A DNA stretch of 5,791 nt, from assembly GCA_005884155.1 (NCBI GenBank), contig VAXD01000142.1, forward strand, positions 919-6,709, in the 5' to 3' direction. A program made the translations under genes and the position numbers. This DNA comes from Actinomycetota bacterium (lineage in GTDB: Bacteria; Actinomycetota; Thermoleophilia; Gaiellales; Gaiellaceae). Shown piece after piece: positions 1 through 5,754 of this stretch (the stretch's first letter is position 1; every line of letters starts with the position of its first letter). The notes beneath the pieces were generated by a model. It was not told the DNA's origin and did not search any database. It saw only the letters and a list, made by a program, of their open reading frames with translations.

Positions 1-1776
1 GAGCGCCGCGACGTCCTCCACGTTCGAAGCGGTCGCGGAGCGCTCGGCGAGGTACTGCCGGAAGGCGTCGTCGAGCCGGTGCAGGGCTGCATCGGCGGAG
101 CGGCCGGCGCGAGCGGCGTCGTCCTCAGCGTGGCCCTCGATCAGCGCTCGGGCCGTTGCGAGCACGTAGTCCGCGCTGCGCTGGTACGCGGCAGCGAGAT
201 CCTCGCGCAGGAGCTTCGCGGCTCCGCGCGGCCAAAAGAGGAGGCCGACGCCCAGGCTGACTGCAAAGCCGATGGCTACATCTTCGAGACGAACCAGCCC
301 GACCGTCCAGCCGACGGGTTGGATGAGGTTGAAGAGGACGAACAGGACGACGGTGAAACCGGCCTGGCCCACGGCGAACGAGATCGCGCGCGGGGCGTAT
401 GCCGCGAAGAACACGGCGATCGGAAGGACGCCCCACAAGACCGCTTCGTGAGTTCCGATCGCCAGCACCAGCAGAGCGCCCAGCACGATTCCGGCGGCCG
501 TGCCCGCGAGAGCGCTGAGAATCGACCAGCCGGTACCGAGCGCATTCGAGCGCAGGACGGACAGCGTCCCGAGCACGACCCAGAATCCGGGCTGGAGCCC
601 CCCGCGCTGGGCGACGTAGACGGCGATGGCGAGTCCTACGGCGCCGCGAATGCTGTTCCGGAGCCAGACGGAGCGCATGCTGGCGTGCTCGAGCGCGAGC
701 CGCTCCGGGACTTCGAGTGCCGCACGGGGTGGTACCTGGGCGAGATCGCTATCGTCGAGCTCGGGCGCGGGCTCCCCTGCCGCACGCACTGCGTAGCCCG
801 CGACCTGTCTGGCGGAGTACGTCAGGGCCCGAATCCGAAACGGCGGCTTGAGCGCCTCGGGAATCGCGCCCTCCGGCGTGTCGGCCGGCAGCTCGGGCAA
901 GCGTCGGACTAGCGCGCGTGCAACAGCGTCTCTTGCCTTGTCGAGCCGTTGAAAGTCGGGCCGTCCTTTGCCACCTTCGAGGCCGTCCGCGCCGGCGCGA
1001 AGCAACGCGGCTGCCGCCGCCATTGCCTCTGCGTCCTCTCGACCGGCCAGCTCTGGGTCCTGCAGTCCGTCCGGCGCCGGCGCCAGGAAGGAAAGAAGCC
1101 AGTCCAGCTCGTCGGGAATCGACGCGAGCGCCGCAGTAGGCCCCGTGGGCCCCGTCGGGCGGTGTTGACTGCTGAGGAAACGGCGCCGGAGCCCATCGAC
1201 GCCAGCGCGTGCGAGGCGTGCTCGCTCGGCGAACTCCTCGGCGTCCGAGTCCAGGCAATCCGCGACCACTCGCATCGCTGCGGAGGCCTCACGGCGAAGG
1301 TCGTCCTCCTGGCGGGGCGGCCAGAGGAGCATGACCGCGCAAATCCCGGCGCCGGCGGCGAGGGCCCAGCCTTCGAGGCGATCGGGGATCGCGGAGTTCG
1401 GTGCCGGGATGGTCACGGGCAACACGAAGGTGAGGAGAGCTCCGGTTGCAGCCGCAGCGAAATAGCCGTTGATCACGCCTGAGAAGAGCGTGACGAAACC
1501 GGCGATTGCCATGGCGCCCGCAGCCAGGGCCGCGTTCCGCGAGCAGATCGTGCCCAGGGTGATGAAAGCGGCACCGACGCCCACGAGTGCGAGGTACGCG
1601 AACAGACGGGCGCGCCACGGGCCTCGAATCTCGGTGAGCACGAGAATGGCGAACGATCCGAAGGCGGCGAAGAGTGACGTCTGCGGCTGGCCGATGACCT
1701 TGTCCGCGAAGGCGAACACGGCGGGCATGACGATCGCGGCGCGGGCCGCGCTCCTCAGCGCTGCGGAGTTCAGCAC
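1..1776 (-). CDS. FUSC-family membrane transporter, C-terminus cut by window edge
   Basis: The minus frame is open from GTG at 1776 to base 1 (592 codons, no stop), so the C-terminus lies outside the window. I translated it by hand. Residues about 12-155 form a hydrophobic block of several membrane segments (for example FAAFGSFAILVLTE at 36-49). About 155-375 is a charged, Ala/Arg/Glu-rich soluble section with a GPTGPT stretch near 209. About 376-515 is a second hydrophobic block, including QPGFWVVLGTLSVLRSNA at 395-412, and a soluble tail follows. Two membrane modules separated by cytoplasmic domains are the FUSC / aromatic-acid-exporter-like (YccS/YhfK) architecture, whose members are inner-membrane efflux proteins; the substrate cannot be told from sequence. 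The start was chosen because an in-frame TGA lies at 1788-1786 and GTG 1776 is the first start codon after it. There is no Shine-Dalgarno sequence, but a promoter-like site sits just upstream. The family call is fairly sure; the function is not. Confidence 0.82.
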   Translation of the reverse strand, partial: MLNSAALRSAARAAIVMPAVFAFADKVIGQPQTSLFAAFGSFAILVLTEIRGPWRARLFAYLALVGVGAAFITLGTICSRNAALAAGAMAIAGFVTLFSGVINGYFAAAATGALLTFVLPVTIPAPNSAIPDRLEGWALAAGAGICAVMLLWPPRQEDDLRREASAAMRVVADCLDSDAEEFAERARLARAGVDGLRRRFLSSQHRPTGPTGPTAALASIPDELDWLLSFLAPAPDGLQDPELAGREDAEAMAAAAALLRAGADGLEGGKGRPDFQRLDKARDAVARALVRRLPELPADTPEGAIPEALKPPFRIRALTYSARQVAGYAVRAAGEPAPELDDSDLAQVPPRAALEVPERLALEHASMRSVWLRNSIRGAVGLAIAVYVAQRGGLQPGFWVVLGTLSVLRSNALGTGWSILSALAGTAAGIVLGALLVLAIGTHEAVLWGVLPIAVFFAAYAPRAISFAVGQAGFTVVLFVLFNLIQPVGWTVGLVRLEDVAIGFAVSLGVGLLFWPRGAAKLLREDLAAAYQRSADYVLATARALIEGHAEDDAARAGRSADAALHRLDDAFRQYLAERSATASNVEDVAAL

Positions 1777-1784
1777 TGCTGGCG

Positions 1785-1812
1785 ATCATACGCCCGGTCG
1801 GGCCGGCAACAA
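1785..1812 (-). promoter_or_regulatory. Predicted promoter of the FUSC gene, leaderless geometry
   Basis: On the minus strand TTGTTG (1812-1807) is followed after 16 bases by TATGAT (1790-1785), one mismatch from the sigma-70/SigA -10 consensus. Eight bases separate TATGAT from the GTG at 1776, so transcription would begin at or next to the start codon. That matches the absence of a ribosome binding site and the known frequency of leaderless mRNAs in actinobacteria. The -35 match is weak (3 of 6), so the call rests mainly on the -10 box and its position between a terminator and a gene. Confidence 0.5.
1792..1803. promoter_or_regulatory. Short palindrome in the promoter spacer, possible operator
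   Basis: GCCCG-GT-CGGGC is a perfect 5-base inverted repeat with a 2-base centre, lying wholly between the proposed -35 and -10 boxes. The position is typical of a repressor or activator site. The arms are short and made only of G and C, so in DNA this rich in GC it could be chance. Confidence 0.25.
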
Positions 1813-1819
1813 GCGTGCG

Positions 1820-1864
1820 AAAAAAGGACGTCCGGGCCGGTGCAACCGCGCCGCGAACGTCCTT
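1820..1864 (-). terminator. Intrinsic (Rho-independent) terminator of the haem/SAM gene cluster
   Basis: Read on the minus strand, AAGGACGT (1864-1857) pairs perfectly with ACGTCCTT (1831-1824). The second arm runs into a six-T stretch (1825-1820). The 25-base loop holds an inner CGGT-TGC-ACCG hairpin, so the folded structure is longer than the 8-base outer stem. It begins 13 bases after the methyltransferase stop codon and ends before the FUSC promoter, which makes it the natural end of the upstream transcript. Confidence 0.8.
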
Positions 1865-1877
1865 GTGACTGTGCACG

Positions 1878-2513
1878 CTACTGGCGGTCGCCCCTACGGG
1901 CAAGGAACGCCGTCCCGGCGCCGGTCTGAAAGTCCGCAAAGTCCGTGAAACCGCGCTCGCCGAGCTCTTGCCGCAAGCGCTCGGGCGGGACCCAGATCGG
2001 CGTCTCCGGGCCACCGGAGAACGAGAAGAGCACGTAGCCGCCCGGCGCTGTGACGCGGGCGAGCTCGTCGAAGAATGGGATCATGTTCGCGAGCGAGACA
2101 AGGTCGAAGGAGCCGGCCGCGAACGGCAGGTGCGCGGCGTCCGCGACCTCGAAACGCACTCGCTCGGCGAGCTCCGGAGGTGTCGCCCCGCGGGCCTCGG
2201 CGATCATCTCCTCCGCGATGTCCGACCCCACGACGCTCGCTGTCGGGAAGCGGCGGGCGATCGCGAAGGCCGCGAGGCCGGTGCCGGTGCCGAGGTCGAG
2301 CACGCGCTTCGGCTCCGAGGGCAGGGTGTCGAGCGCTTGGTCCAGCGGCGCGAAGGCGTCGCCCGAGCGCATCGACGTCCACTGCGGCGCGAGCCGGTCG
2401 AACTGGTACCGCGTCAGCGGTCGCAGCAGACGCCAGAACCGCGGGTGCGAGACGACCACGTTCGTCGTGAAGCGTGCGAAGCGCCGTCCGAGTCGCCGTT
2501 CCAGCTCGCTCAC
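1878..2513 (-). CDS. Class I SAM-dependent methyltransferase, substrate unknown
   Basis: This 211-residue soluble protein has the Rossmann-type methyltransferase core (Methyltransf_11/25-like). Motif I VLDLGTGTGL is at 71-80. The acidic residue after strand 2 that binds the SAM ribose is Asp98 in VGSDIAEEM. VADAAHLPF (123-131) supplies the Asp that usually contacts adenine, SFDLVSLANM (135-144) is motif IV-like, and the post-motif turn APGGYVLF is at 156-163. The first 65 or so residues are basic and aromatic and probably form a substrate cap; no acceptor can be read from them. The GTG start at 2513 overlaps the TGA of the upstream SAM hydrolase gene (GTGA, 2513-2510), so translation is probably coupled; I see no good Shine-Dalgarno. 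It is the last gene before the terminator. No haem-pathway methyltransferase signature is evident, so a role in porphyrin chemistry is not supported. Confidence 0.85.
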   Translation of the reverse strand: MSELERRLGRRFARFTTNVVVSHPRFWRLLRPLTRYQFDRLAPQWTSMRSGDAFAPLDQALDTLPSEPKRVLDLGTGTGLAAFAIARRFPTASVVGSDIAEEMIAEARGATPPELAERVRFEVADAAHLPFAAGSFDLVSLANMIPFFDELARVTAPGGYVLFSFSGGPETPIWVPPERLRQELGERGFTDFADFQTGAGTAFLARRGDRQ

Positions 2514-3316
2514 GGCGTGCGAAGGTGAATCCGGACCTCTTGACCGGGGCCCGCGCCGAAGAGATCGCAGGCGCTGCCACCGCTGATCGCGATTGCAACG
2601 TTCCCGTAAGCGTCCTCGTAGAGGATGATGTCGCCCGCCCGGGCGTCCGCGAACGTGCGCGCGACGATCGCGTAGTAACGCTCCAGCGCGAGCTCCAACT
2701 CGACCTTGACGCCGGGACGCACGTCGGCCTGCTCGAGGTGCTCGCGCGTCAGGTTGAGCTGCATGTTCCCGAAGTGGTCGACATAGAGCACGCTCGCCCG
2801 GATGCGGTTCTGGCCGATCTCGGGCTCGGGCACGTCCAGCCGGACGAGCGCCTGCGGGTCGACCGGCGGGCCGAGCTCATCGATTGGGATACCCCGGGCC
2901 AGATGGGCGGCGGCCGGCGAAAACAGATCGCGTCCGTGAAAGGTCCGGGAGACGCTGTCGAGTGCGTATTCCGGGTTGGCGAGCTCGTGCGCTACTGCGA
3001 TCCCGCCGGTGCGCTCGGCGGCGGGGATCAGCAGACCGTTGTCGGGGCCAACGAGCAGGCGGCCGTCTCCGGTGGCGAGTGCGAGCGGCCGGCGGTGGCC
3101 GCCCACTCCAGGATCGACGACGGCGAGATGAACTCCCTCAGGCATGTAGGGGAGCGTGTTGGCGAGGACGAGAGCCCCTTGGAGGACGTGCTGCGGCGGG
3201 ATGCCGTGCGTGATGTCGAGGATCTCGGCGTCCGGTGCGATGCGCTTGATCACGCCGTGGCACGTGCCCACGAAGTCGTCCCGGAGCCCGAAGTCGGACA
3301 GGAAGGTGATGAACAC
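2510..3316 (-). CDS. SAM hydroxide adenosyltransferase (DUF62 / SAM hydrolase family)
   Basis: This 268-residue protein matches the DUF62 family, relatives of fluorinase and chlorinase that use water (hydroxide) to split S-adenosylmethionine into adenosine and methionine. The N-terminus reads ITFLSDFGLRDDFVG (3-17), the family's SAM-binding start. DITHGIPPQ (34-42), VVDPGVG (66-72) and VGPDNGLL (89-96) follow. The Asp-Arg-His triad described for archaeal members appears as Asp68, Arg75 and His127 (FHGRD). The C-terminal barrel holds YVDHFGNMQLNL (178-189) and YEDAYGNVAIA (233-243), and the length is normal. Both signature regions favour the hydrolase-like group over halogenases. GTG at 3316 is the only plausible start, 10 bases after the hemD stop, with no clear ribosome binding site, so re-initiation after hemD is likely. 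The gene overlaps the methyltransferase by 4 bases. The physiological reason to hydrolyse SAM is unknown for this family. Confidence 0.9.
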   Translation of the reverse strand: MFITFLSDFGLRDDFVGTCHGVIKRIAPDAEILDITHGIPPQHVLQGALVLANTLPYMPEGVHLAVVDPGVGGHRRPLALATGDGRLLVGPDNGLLIPAAERTGGIAVAHELANPEYALDSVSRTFHGRDLFSPAAAHLARGIPIDELGPPVDPQALVRLDVPEPEIGQNRIRASVLYVDHFGNMQLNLTREHLEQADVRPGVKVELELALERYYAIVARTFADARAGDIILYEDAYGNVAIAISGGSACDLFGAGPGQEVRIHLRTP

Positions 3317-3326
3317 GGGCGCGATG

Positions 3327-3989
3327 CTAAACGCGCGCGGCCGACGCGACGGCCTCGACCAGGCCGTCGAGATCGTGACTCTCGGCCTCGGCGACCACTT
3401 GCAGGCCGTGCTCGCGTGCTTCACGGGTGGTCTCGGGGCCAATCGAAACCGCCGGGATCTCAAGGCCGAGCGTGGCAAAGGCCCGCGCTGCGGACGCGGA
3501 CGCGAGCACAACCAGGTCGCCTTCCGGCGGCCGCTCGGGGCGAAGCGCGCGCGTGCGATAGAGGACGACCGTGTCGGCGTCGAGCGCTTCCGCCAGGTAC
3601 GGCCGTGCGTCCTCCGCGCCGGCGAAGAGGACGCGGCCGGGCGGTTGCGGGAGCTCGGCGACGAGGCCCTCCTGGGTCGACGTCGCGGGGACGAGCGCCG
3701 GCTCGATGCCGTGCTCACGGAGCGCGGCCGCCGTGCCCGGGCCGATCGCGGCGACCTTCGGAAGCTCGCCTCGCCGCCTTCGGGCGAACTCCTCCGCGCC
3801 GCGCCGGCTCGTGACGACGACCCAGTCGTAGCCGGTCACGTCGATTTCCTGCGGGCCGGCCGGCTCGAGCTCGATCAACGGGCAGAGCACAACTTCGAGC
3901 CCGAGTGCTTCCAGCCGCTCCGCAAGCGGCCCAGCGGAGTCGCGGGCCCGAGTCACGATTACGCGCGCACGCCGAGGGCCGGGACCCAT
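3327..3989 (-). CDS. hemD: Uroporphyrinogen-III synthase
   Basis: HemD closes and rearranges hydroxymethylbilane into uroporphyrinogen III, the branch point for haem, sirohaem and corrinoids, in the cytoplasm. The 220-residue product has the two-domain HemD pattern. VIVTRARDSAGPLAERLEALG (10-30) opens domain 1, WVVVTSRRGAEEF (56-68) is the conserved V-T-S-x-x-G element, and KVAAIGPGTAAAL (78-90) follows. Domain 2 has VVLASASAARAF (160-171) and VSIGPETTREA (181-191), then the usual A-x-x-H-D-L-D-G-L ending. HemD sequences vary widely, so the call rests on this motif order and on the adjacent hemC. ATG 3989 is the first start codon after the hemC stop in this frame. It is slightly shorter than E. 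coli HemD (246). The start region carries a run of G-tracts that may affect translation. The gap to hemC is 81 bases; the gap to the next gene is 10 bases. Confidence 0.9.
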   Translation of the reverse strand: MGPGPRRARVIVTRARDSAGPLAERLEALGLEVVLCPLIELEPAGPQEIDVTGYDWVVVTSRRGAEEFARRRRGELPKVAAIGPGTAAALREHGIEPALVPATSTQEGLVAELPQPPGRVLFAGAEDARPYLAEALDADTVVLYRTRALRPERPPEGDLVVLASASAARAFATLGLEIPAVSIGPETTREAREHGLQVVAEAESHDLDGLVEAVASAARV

Positions 3990-4008
3990 CCCTAACCCCC
4001 ACCCACCC
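3985..4008 (-). promoter_or_regulatory. G-tract cluster (potential G-quadruplex) over the hemD translation start
   Basis: On the mRNA-sense strand five G-runs lie in 24 bases: GGG, T, GGG, T, GGGGG, TTA, GGG, AT, GGG. They meet the usual four-tracts-of-three, short-loop quadruplex rule with loops of 1 to 3 bases. The last run follows directly after the A and T of the hemD ATG (3989-3987) and the GGGGG at 4000-3996 sits where a Shine-Dalgarno would be. Folding would cover both. The pattern is seen directly; any regulatory effect is inference. Confidence 0.5.
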
Positions 4009-4070
4009 GGGGGAAATTCACGGTAGCGCGCAAAGGCGCACGGGTGTGTGCCGGAGGTGTGCCGACTTTG

Positions 4071-4887
4071 TCAATTCTGCGCGAGAGCCGTCAGCTCCGC
4101 TGCCAGCGCAGCCGGGTCGTCGCCGCTGCGCCGCTCGATCCACGCGCCGTCCTCGTCGGCCACAAGCGCGGTCAGCGTCTCGCCGTCATGGTGCGCCGCG
4201 ACCGGCGCGAGGCATCCTCCGCCGATCGCGAACACGACTTCCCGCTCCGCCTCTACCCGCCGGCGGGTCTCCACATCATCGGCCGCCGCGACCAACTCCT
4301 CCTCGCCCACACGCACCTGGAGCGCAAGCGCACCCTGCCCCGCCTCCGGCAACAGCTGCTCCGGCGCGAAGCGCAGGCCAATCTCACCCGCCAGGCCAAG
4401 ACGGTCCAACCCACACGCCGCCAAAACGACCGCGTCCAACCCTCGCTCCCCGCGCTTGCGCAGCCGCGTCTCGACGTTCCCGCGTAGCGGCTCGATCGAC
4501 AGCGACGGCTCCAGCGCCAAAAGCTGCGCCCGTCGCCGCACCGATGCGCATCCCCGGGCGCACCTCCGAAGCGCCGCATAGCGCGTCGCGCGGATCCTCC
4601 CGCTCGAGGTACGCGCCGACGACCAGCCCCTCCGCGTCCGACGACGTCATGTCCTTCGCCGAGTGCACCGCCACGTCGATCCGCCCCGCGAGCAAGGCCT
4701 CCTCGATCTCCTTGACGAAGACGCCGCGCGAGCCGATCTCGCCGAACGGCTTCGTGCGATCCTTGTCGCCCGCCGTCGTGATCGGCACCAGCGCGATCTC
4801 GACCCCGGGCCGACGCAACCGCGACGCAGCCAGCTCCGCCTGCGTCAGCGCGAGCCGCGAGCCGCGCGAGCCGACCCGCACCAACAC
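4071..4887 (-). pseudogene. hemC: Hydroxymethylbilane synthase (porphobilinogen deaminase), frame-disrupted
   Basis: HemC joins four porphobilinogens into hydroxymethylbilane on a covalent dipyrromethane cofactor. The gene is split over two frames. Part 1 (4887 to 4543) has VGSRGSRLALTQAE (5-18), RGVFVKEIEEALLAGRIDVAVHSAKD (catalytic-site Lys78/Asp79), EREDPRDAL and RI. Part 2 (4541 to 4071) resumes with VRRRAQLLALEPSL, LRGNVETRL, LPEAGQGALALQV and GGGCLAPVAA, whose Cys (codon 4214-4212) would carry the cofactor. Between ATC and GTG only one G remains where intact HemC reads Gly-Thr-Ser-Ser, so 11 bases appear to be missing. A one-frame rescue would still lack those cofactor-binding residues. 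GTG 4887 is one base after the ccmD stop, with GGGAGAAGG about 12 bases upstream. Apart from the lesion both parts look well conserved, so the damage is either recent or a sequence error. The tail after the cofactor Cys is somewhat shorter than in E. coli. Confidence 0.88.
4540..4543 (-). other. hemC: Site of the hemC frame change, inferred 11-base loss
   Basis: Reading the minus strand, the upstream frame gives Arg-Ile (CGC ATC, ending 4543). The downstream frame begins Val-Arg-Arg-Arg (GTG CGG CGA CGG) at 4541, with a single G between. The family consensus here is Ile/Val-Gly-Thr-Ser-Ser-Val/Leu-Arg-Arg, so the Gly codon has one base left and the Thr-Ser-Ser codons are gone. The position is read directly; the length of the loss is inferred from the family pattern. 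Confidence 0.75.
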
Positions 4888-4888
4888 G

Positions 4889-5068
4889 CTAGGCGGAGAC
4901 CTTCTCCCGCTCTTCCGCCGGCTCGGCCCGACGGCGCGCCAGCTCGGCCAGCTCGCCCGCCTCACGCTCGAGCCGCGCCAGCTTCGCCGCGATGATCGCC
5001 ACCCACGCGAGCACGGCCACGAAGACGACCAGATATGCCGCCGCGACGTACTTCTCGGCTGTCGTCAT
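4889..5068 (-). CDS. ccmD: CcmD-like small haem-exporter subunit
   Basis: This 59-residue protein starts with ATG at 5068 inside the end of ccmC (ATGA overlap, 5068-5065). It has a single N-terminal membrane helix at about 8-29 (AAAYLVVFVAVLAWVAII), then a charged, Arg/Glu/Ala-rich helix with heptad-like Leu spacing (LARLEREAGELAELARRR, 30-47). That is the usual shape of CcmD: a short inner-membrane protein with a cytoplasmic helical tail that helps the CcmABC complex release haem-loaded CcmE. CcmD is too short and variable for a firm sequence match, so the name depends on size, topology and its place directly after ccmC. It ends one base before hemC, and its last codons contain hemC's likely ribosome binding site. 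Confidence 0.75.
   Translation of the reverse strand: MTTAEKYVAAAYLVVFVAVLAWVAIIAAKLARLEREAGELAELARRRAEPAEEREKVSA
4895..4907 (-). promoter_or_regulatory. Purine-rich Shine-Dalgarno of hemC inside a small hairpin
   Basis: On the minus strand GGAGA-AGG-TCTCC forms a 5-base stem with a 3-base loop at the end of ccmD. The same bases contain GGAGAAGG, the only Shine-Dalgarno-like sequence before the hemC GTG at 4887. Ribosomes finishing ccmD would open the hairpin, which would favour coupled translation. The stem is short, so the effect is uncertain. Confidence 0.3.
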
Positions 5069-5754
5069 GCCAACAGCTCCCGCAGCTCGCGCAGGCTCGA
5101 GTCGAGCCGCTTCCCGGCCAGCTCGACGCGATACATCGTCCCGGCCAACCCGAGCAGCGCCGCCCACGAGACGCAGAACGCGAGAAACATCGACCCCGAC
5201 ATCTGCGGCCCGTCCGTTGTGAAAACCGTCGGGTGGATGTAGTCGTTCGCGATCCGGATCGAGAGCCAGCTGATCGGGATCAGCACGACCCCGAACAAGG
5301 CGTAGACGGCGCACATGTTCGCCCGCGCCGGCCCCGGCTCCACCGAGTAGCGGAGCATGAAGTAGGCCGAGTAGAAGAGGAACAGGATCAGGAAGGTGAC
5401 GAGCTGGTTCGAGCTCCACGTCCACCACACCCCCCAGGAGATCCGCGCCCAGATCGATCCGGTCACCAGCGTCAGCGAGCCGAAGATCACGCCCTGGTGG
5501 ATCGCCGCGTAGCTCTCCAGATCGGCTCCCGGCGCCCGCTTCCAGAGGTGCAGGAACGCCTTCGCCGCGCCCCATGCAAAGCAGGCGTACGCGGTCAGCG
5601 CGATCGGCACGTGGAGGTAGAAGATCTTCTGCGAGAACCCCTGGTTCGCGTCGATCGGCGCGTAGAAGAAGACGAGCGCGAGCGCCGTCCCCATCAGCAG
5701 GACGGTTGCGCCCGCGAGGGCGGGGAGCGGGGTCTGACGCAGCCGGACGAGCAC
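5065..5754 (-). CDS. ccmC: Haem exporter / cytochrome c maturation protein CcmC
   Basis: CcmC is a polytopic membrane protein of the CcsA/CcmC haem-handling superfamily that presents haem on the outer face of the membrane to CcmE. The 229-residue product has six hydrophobic segments (about 12-32, 46-70, 84-104, 117-135, 147-168 and 187-207). The tryptophan-rich motif WGVWWTW is at 107-113. The two external haem-ligand histidines fit His48 (YLHVP) and His174 (DYIHP). The residue after the last Trp is Ser114, and SSN replaces the usual Asp-containing D-x-R. Length and segment count fit CcmC rather than the larger CcsA. GTG 5754 is the most likely start, preceded by a weak GCGGCGG; the frame stays open to the window's right edge (reading CDHCGGF just before the GTG), so a longer N-terminus cannot be excluded. 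Its end overlaps ccmD by 4 bases. CcmA, CcmB and CcmE are not in the window. Confidence 0.9.
   Translation of the reverse strand: MLVRLRQTPLPALAGATVLLMGTALALVFFYAPIDANQGFSQKIFYLHVPIALTAYACFAWGAAKAFLHLWKRAPGADLESYAAIHQGVIFGSLTLVTGSIWARISWGVWWTWSSNQLVTFLILFLFYSAYFMLRYSVEPGPARANMCAVYALFGVVLIPISWLSIRIANDYIHPTVFTTDGPQMSGSMFLAFCVSWAALLGLAGTMYRVELAGKRLDSSLRELRELLA

Noticed and set aside
79..912. Plus-strand open frame (277 codons) at the left end
   Set aside because: It is a shadow of the FUSC gene, whose minus frame is open for 592 codons with clear membrane blocks. The plus product is charged and motif-free.
1289..2014. Minus-strand frame crossing the terminator region
   Set aside because: It overlaps both the methyltransferase and FUSC in a different frame, runs through the terminator, and is Arg-rich without motifs.
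2474..3814. Long plus-strand open frame (446 codons) opposite the SAM hydrolase and hemD
   Set aside because: It is Arg/Gly/Asp/Val-rich with no family motifs and lies fully antisense to two confidently identified genes. Long antisense frames are expected at this GC content.
4025..4070. Repeated CGGCACAC units and a GCGC-CTTT-GCGC hairpin in the hemC-hemD gap as a regulatory element or terminator
   Set aside because: Only two short copies and a 4-base stem are present, with no T-run, so chance is enough to explain them.
4535..4550. Programmed ribosomal frameshifting as an explanation for split hemC
   Set aside because: There is no slippery sequence, and a frame switch would still leave out the conserved Gly-Thr-Ser-Ser residues.
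4384..4965. hemC first-half frame taken as a complete 193-residue protein
   Set aside because: After about 4543 it leaves HemC homology and becomes Gly/Arg-rich. Its upstream part (before 4887) overlaps ccmD in the wrong frame.
3905..5242. Long plus-strand open frame (445 codons) opposite hemC and ccmC
   Set aside because: Its translation is Pro/Arg/Ser-rich low-complexity sequence, and the opposite strand carries clear HemC, CcmD and CcmC motifs.
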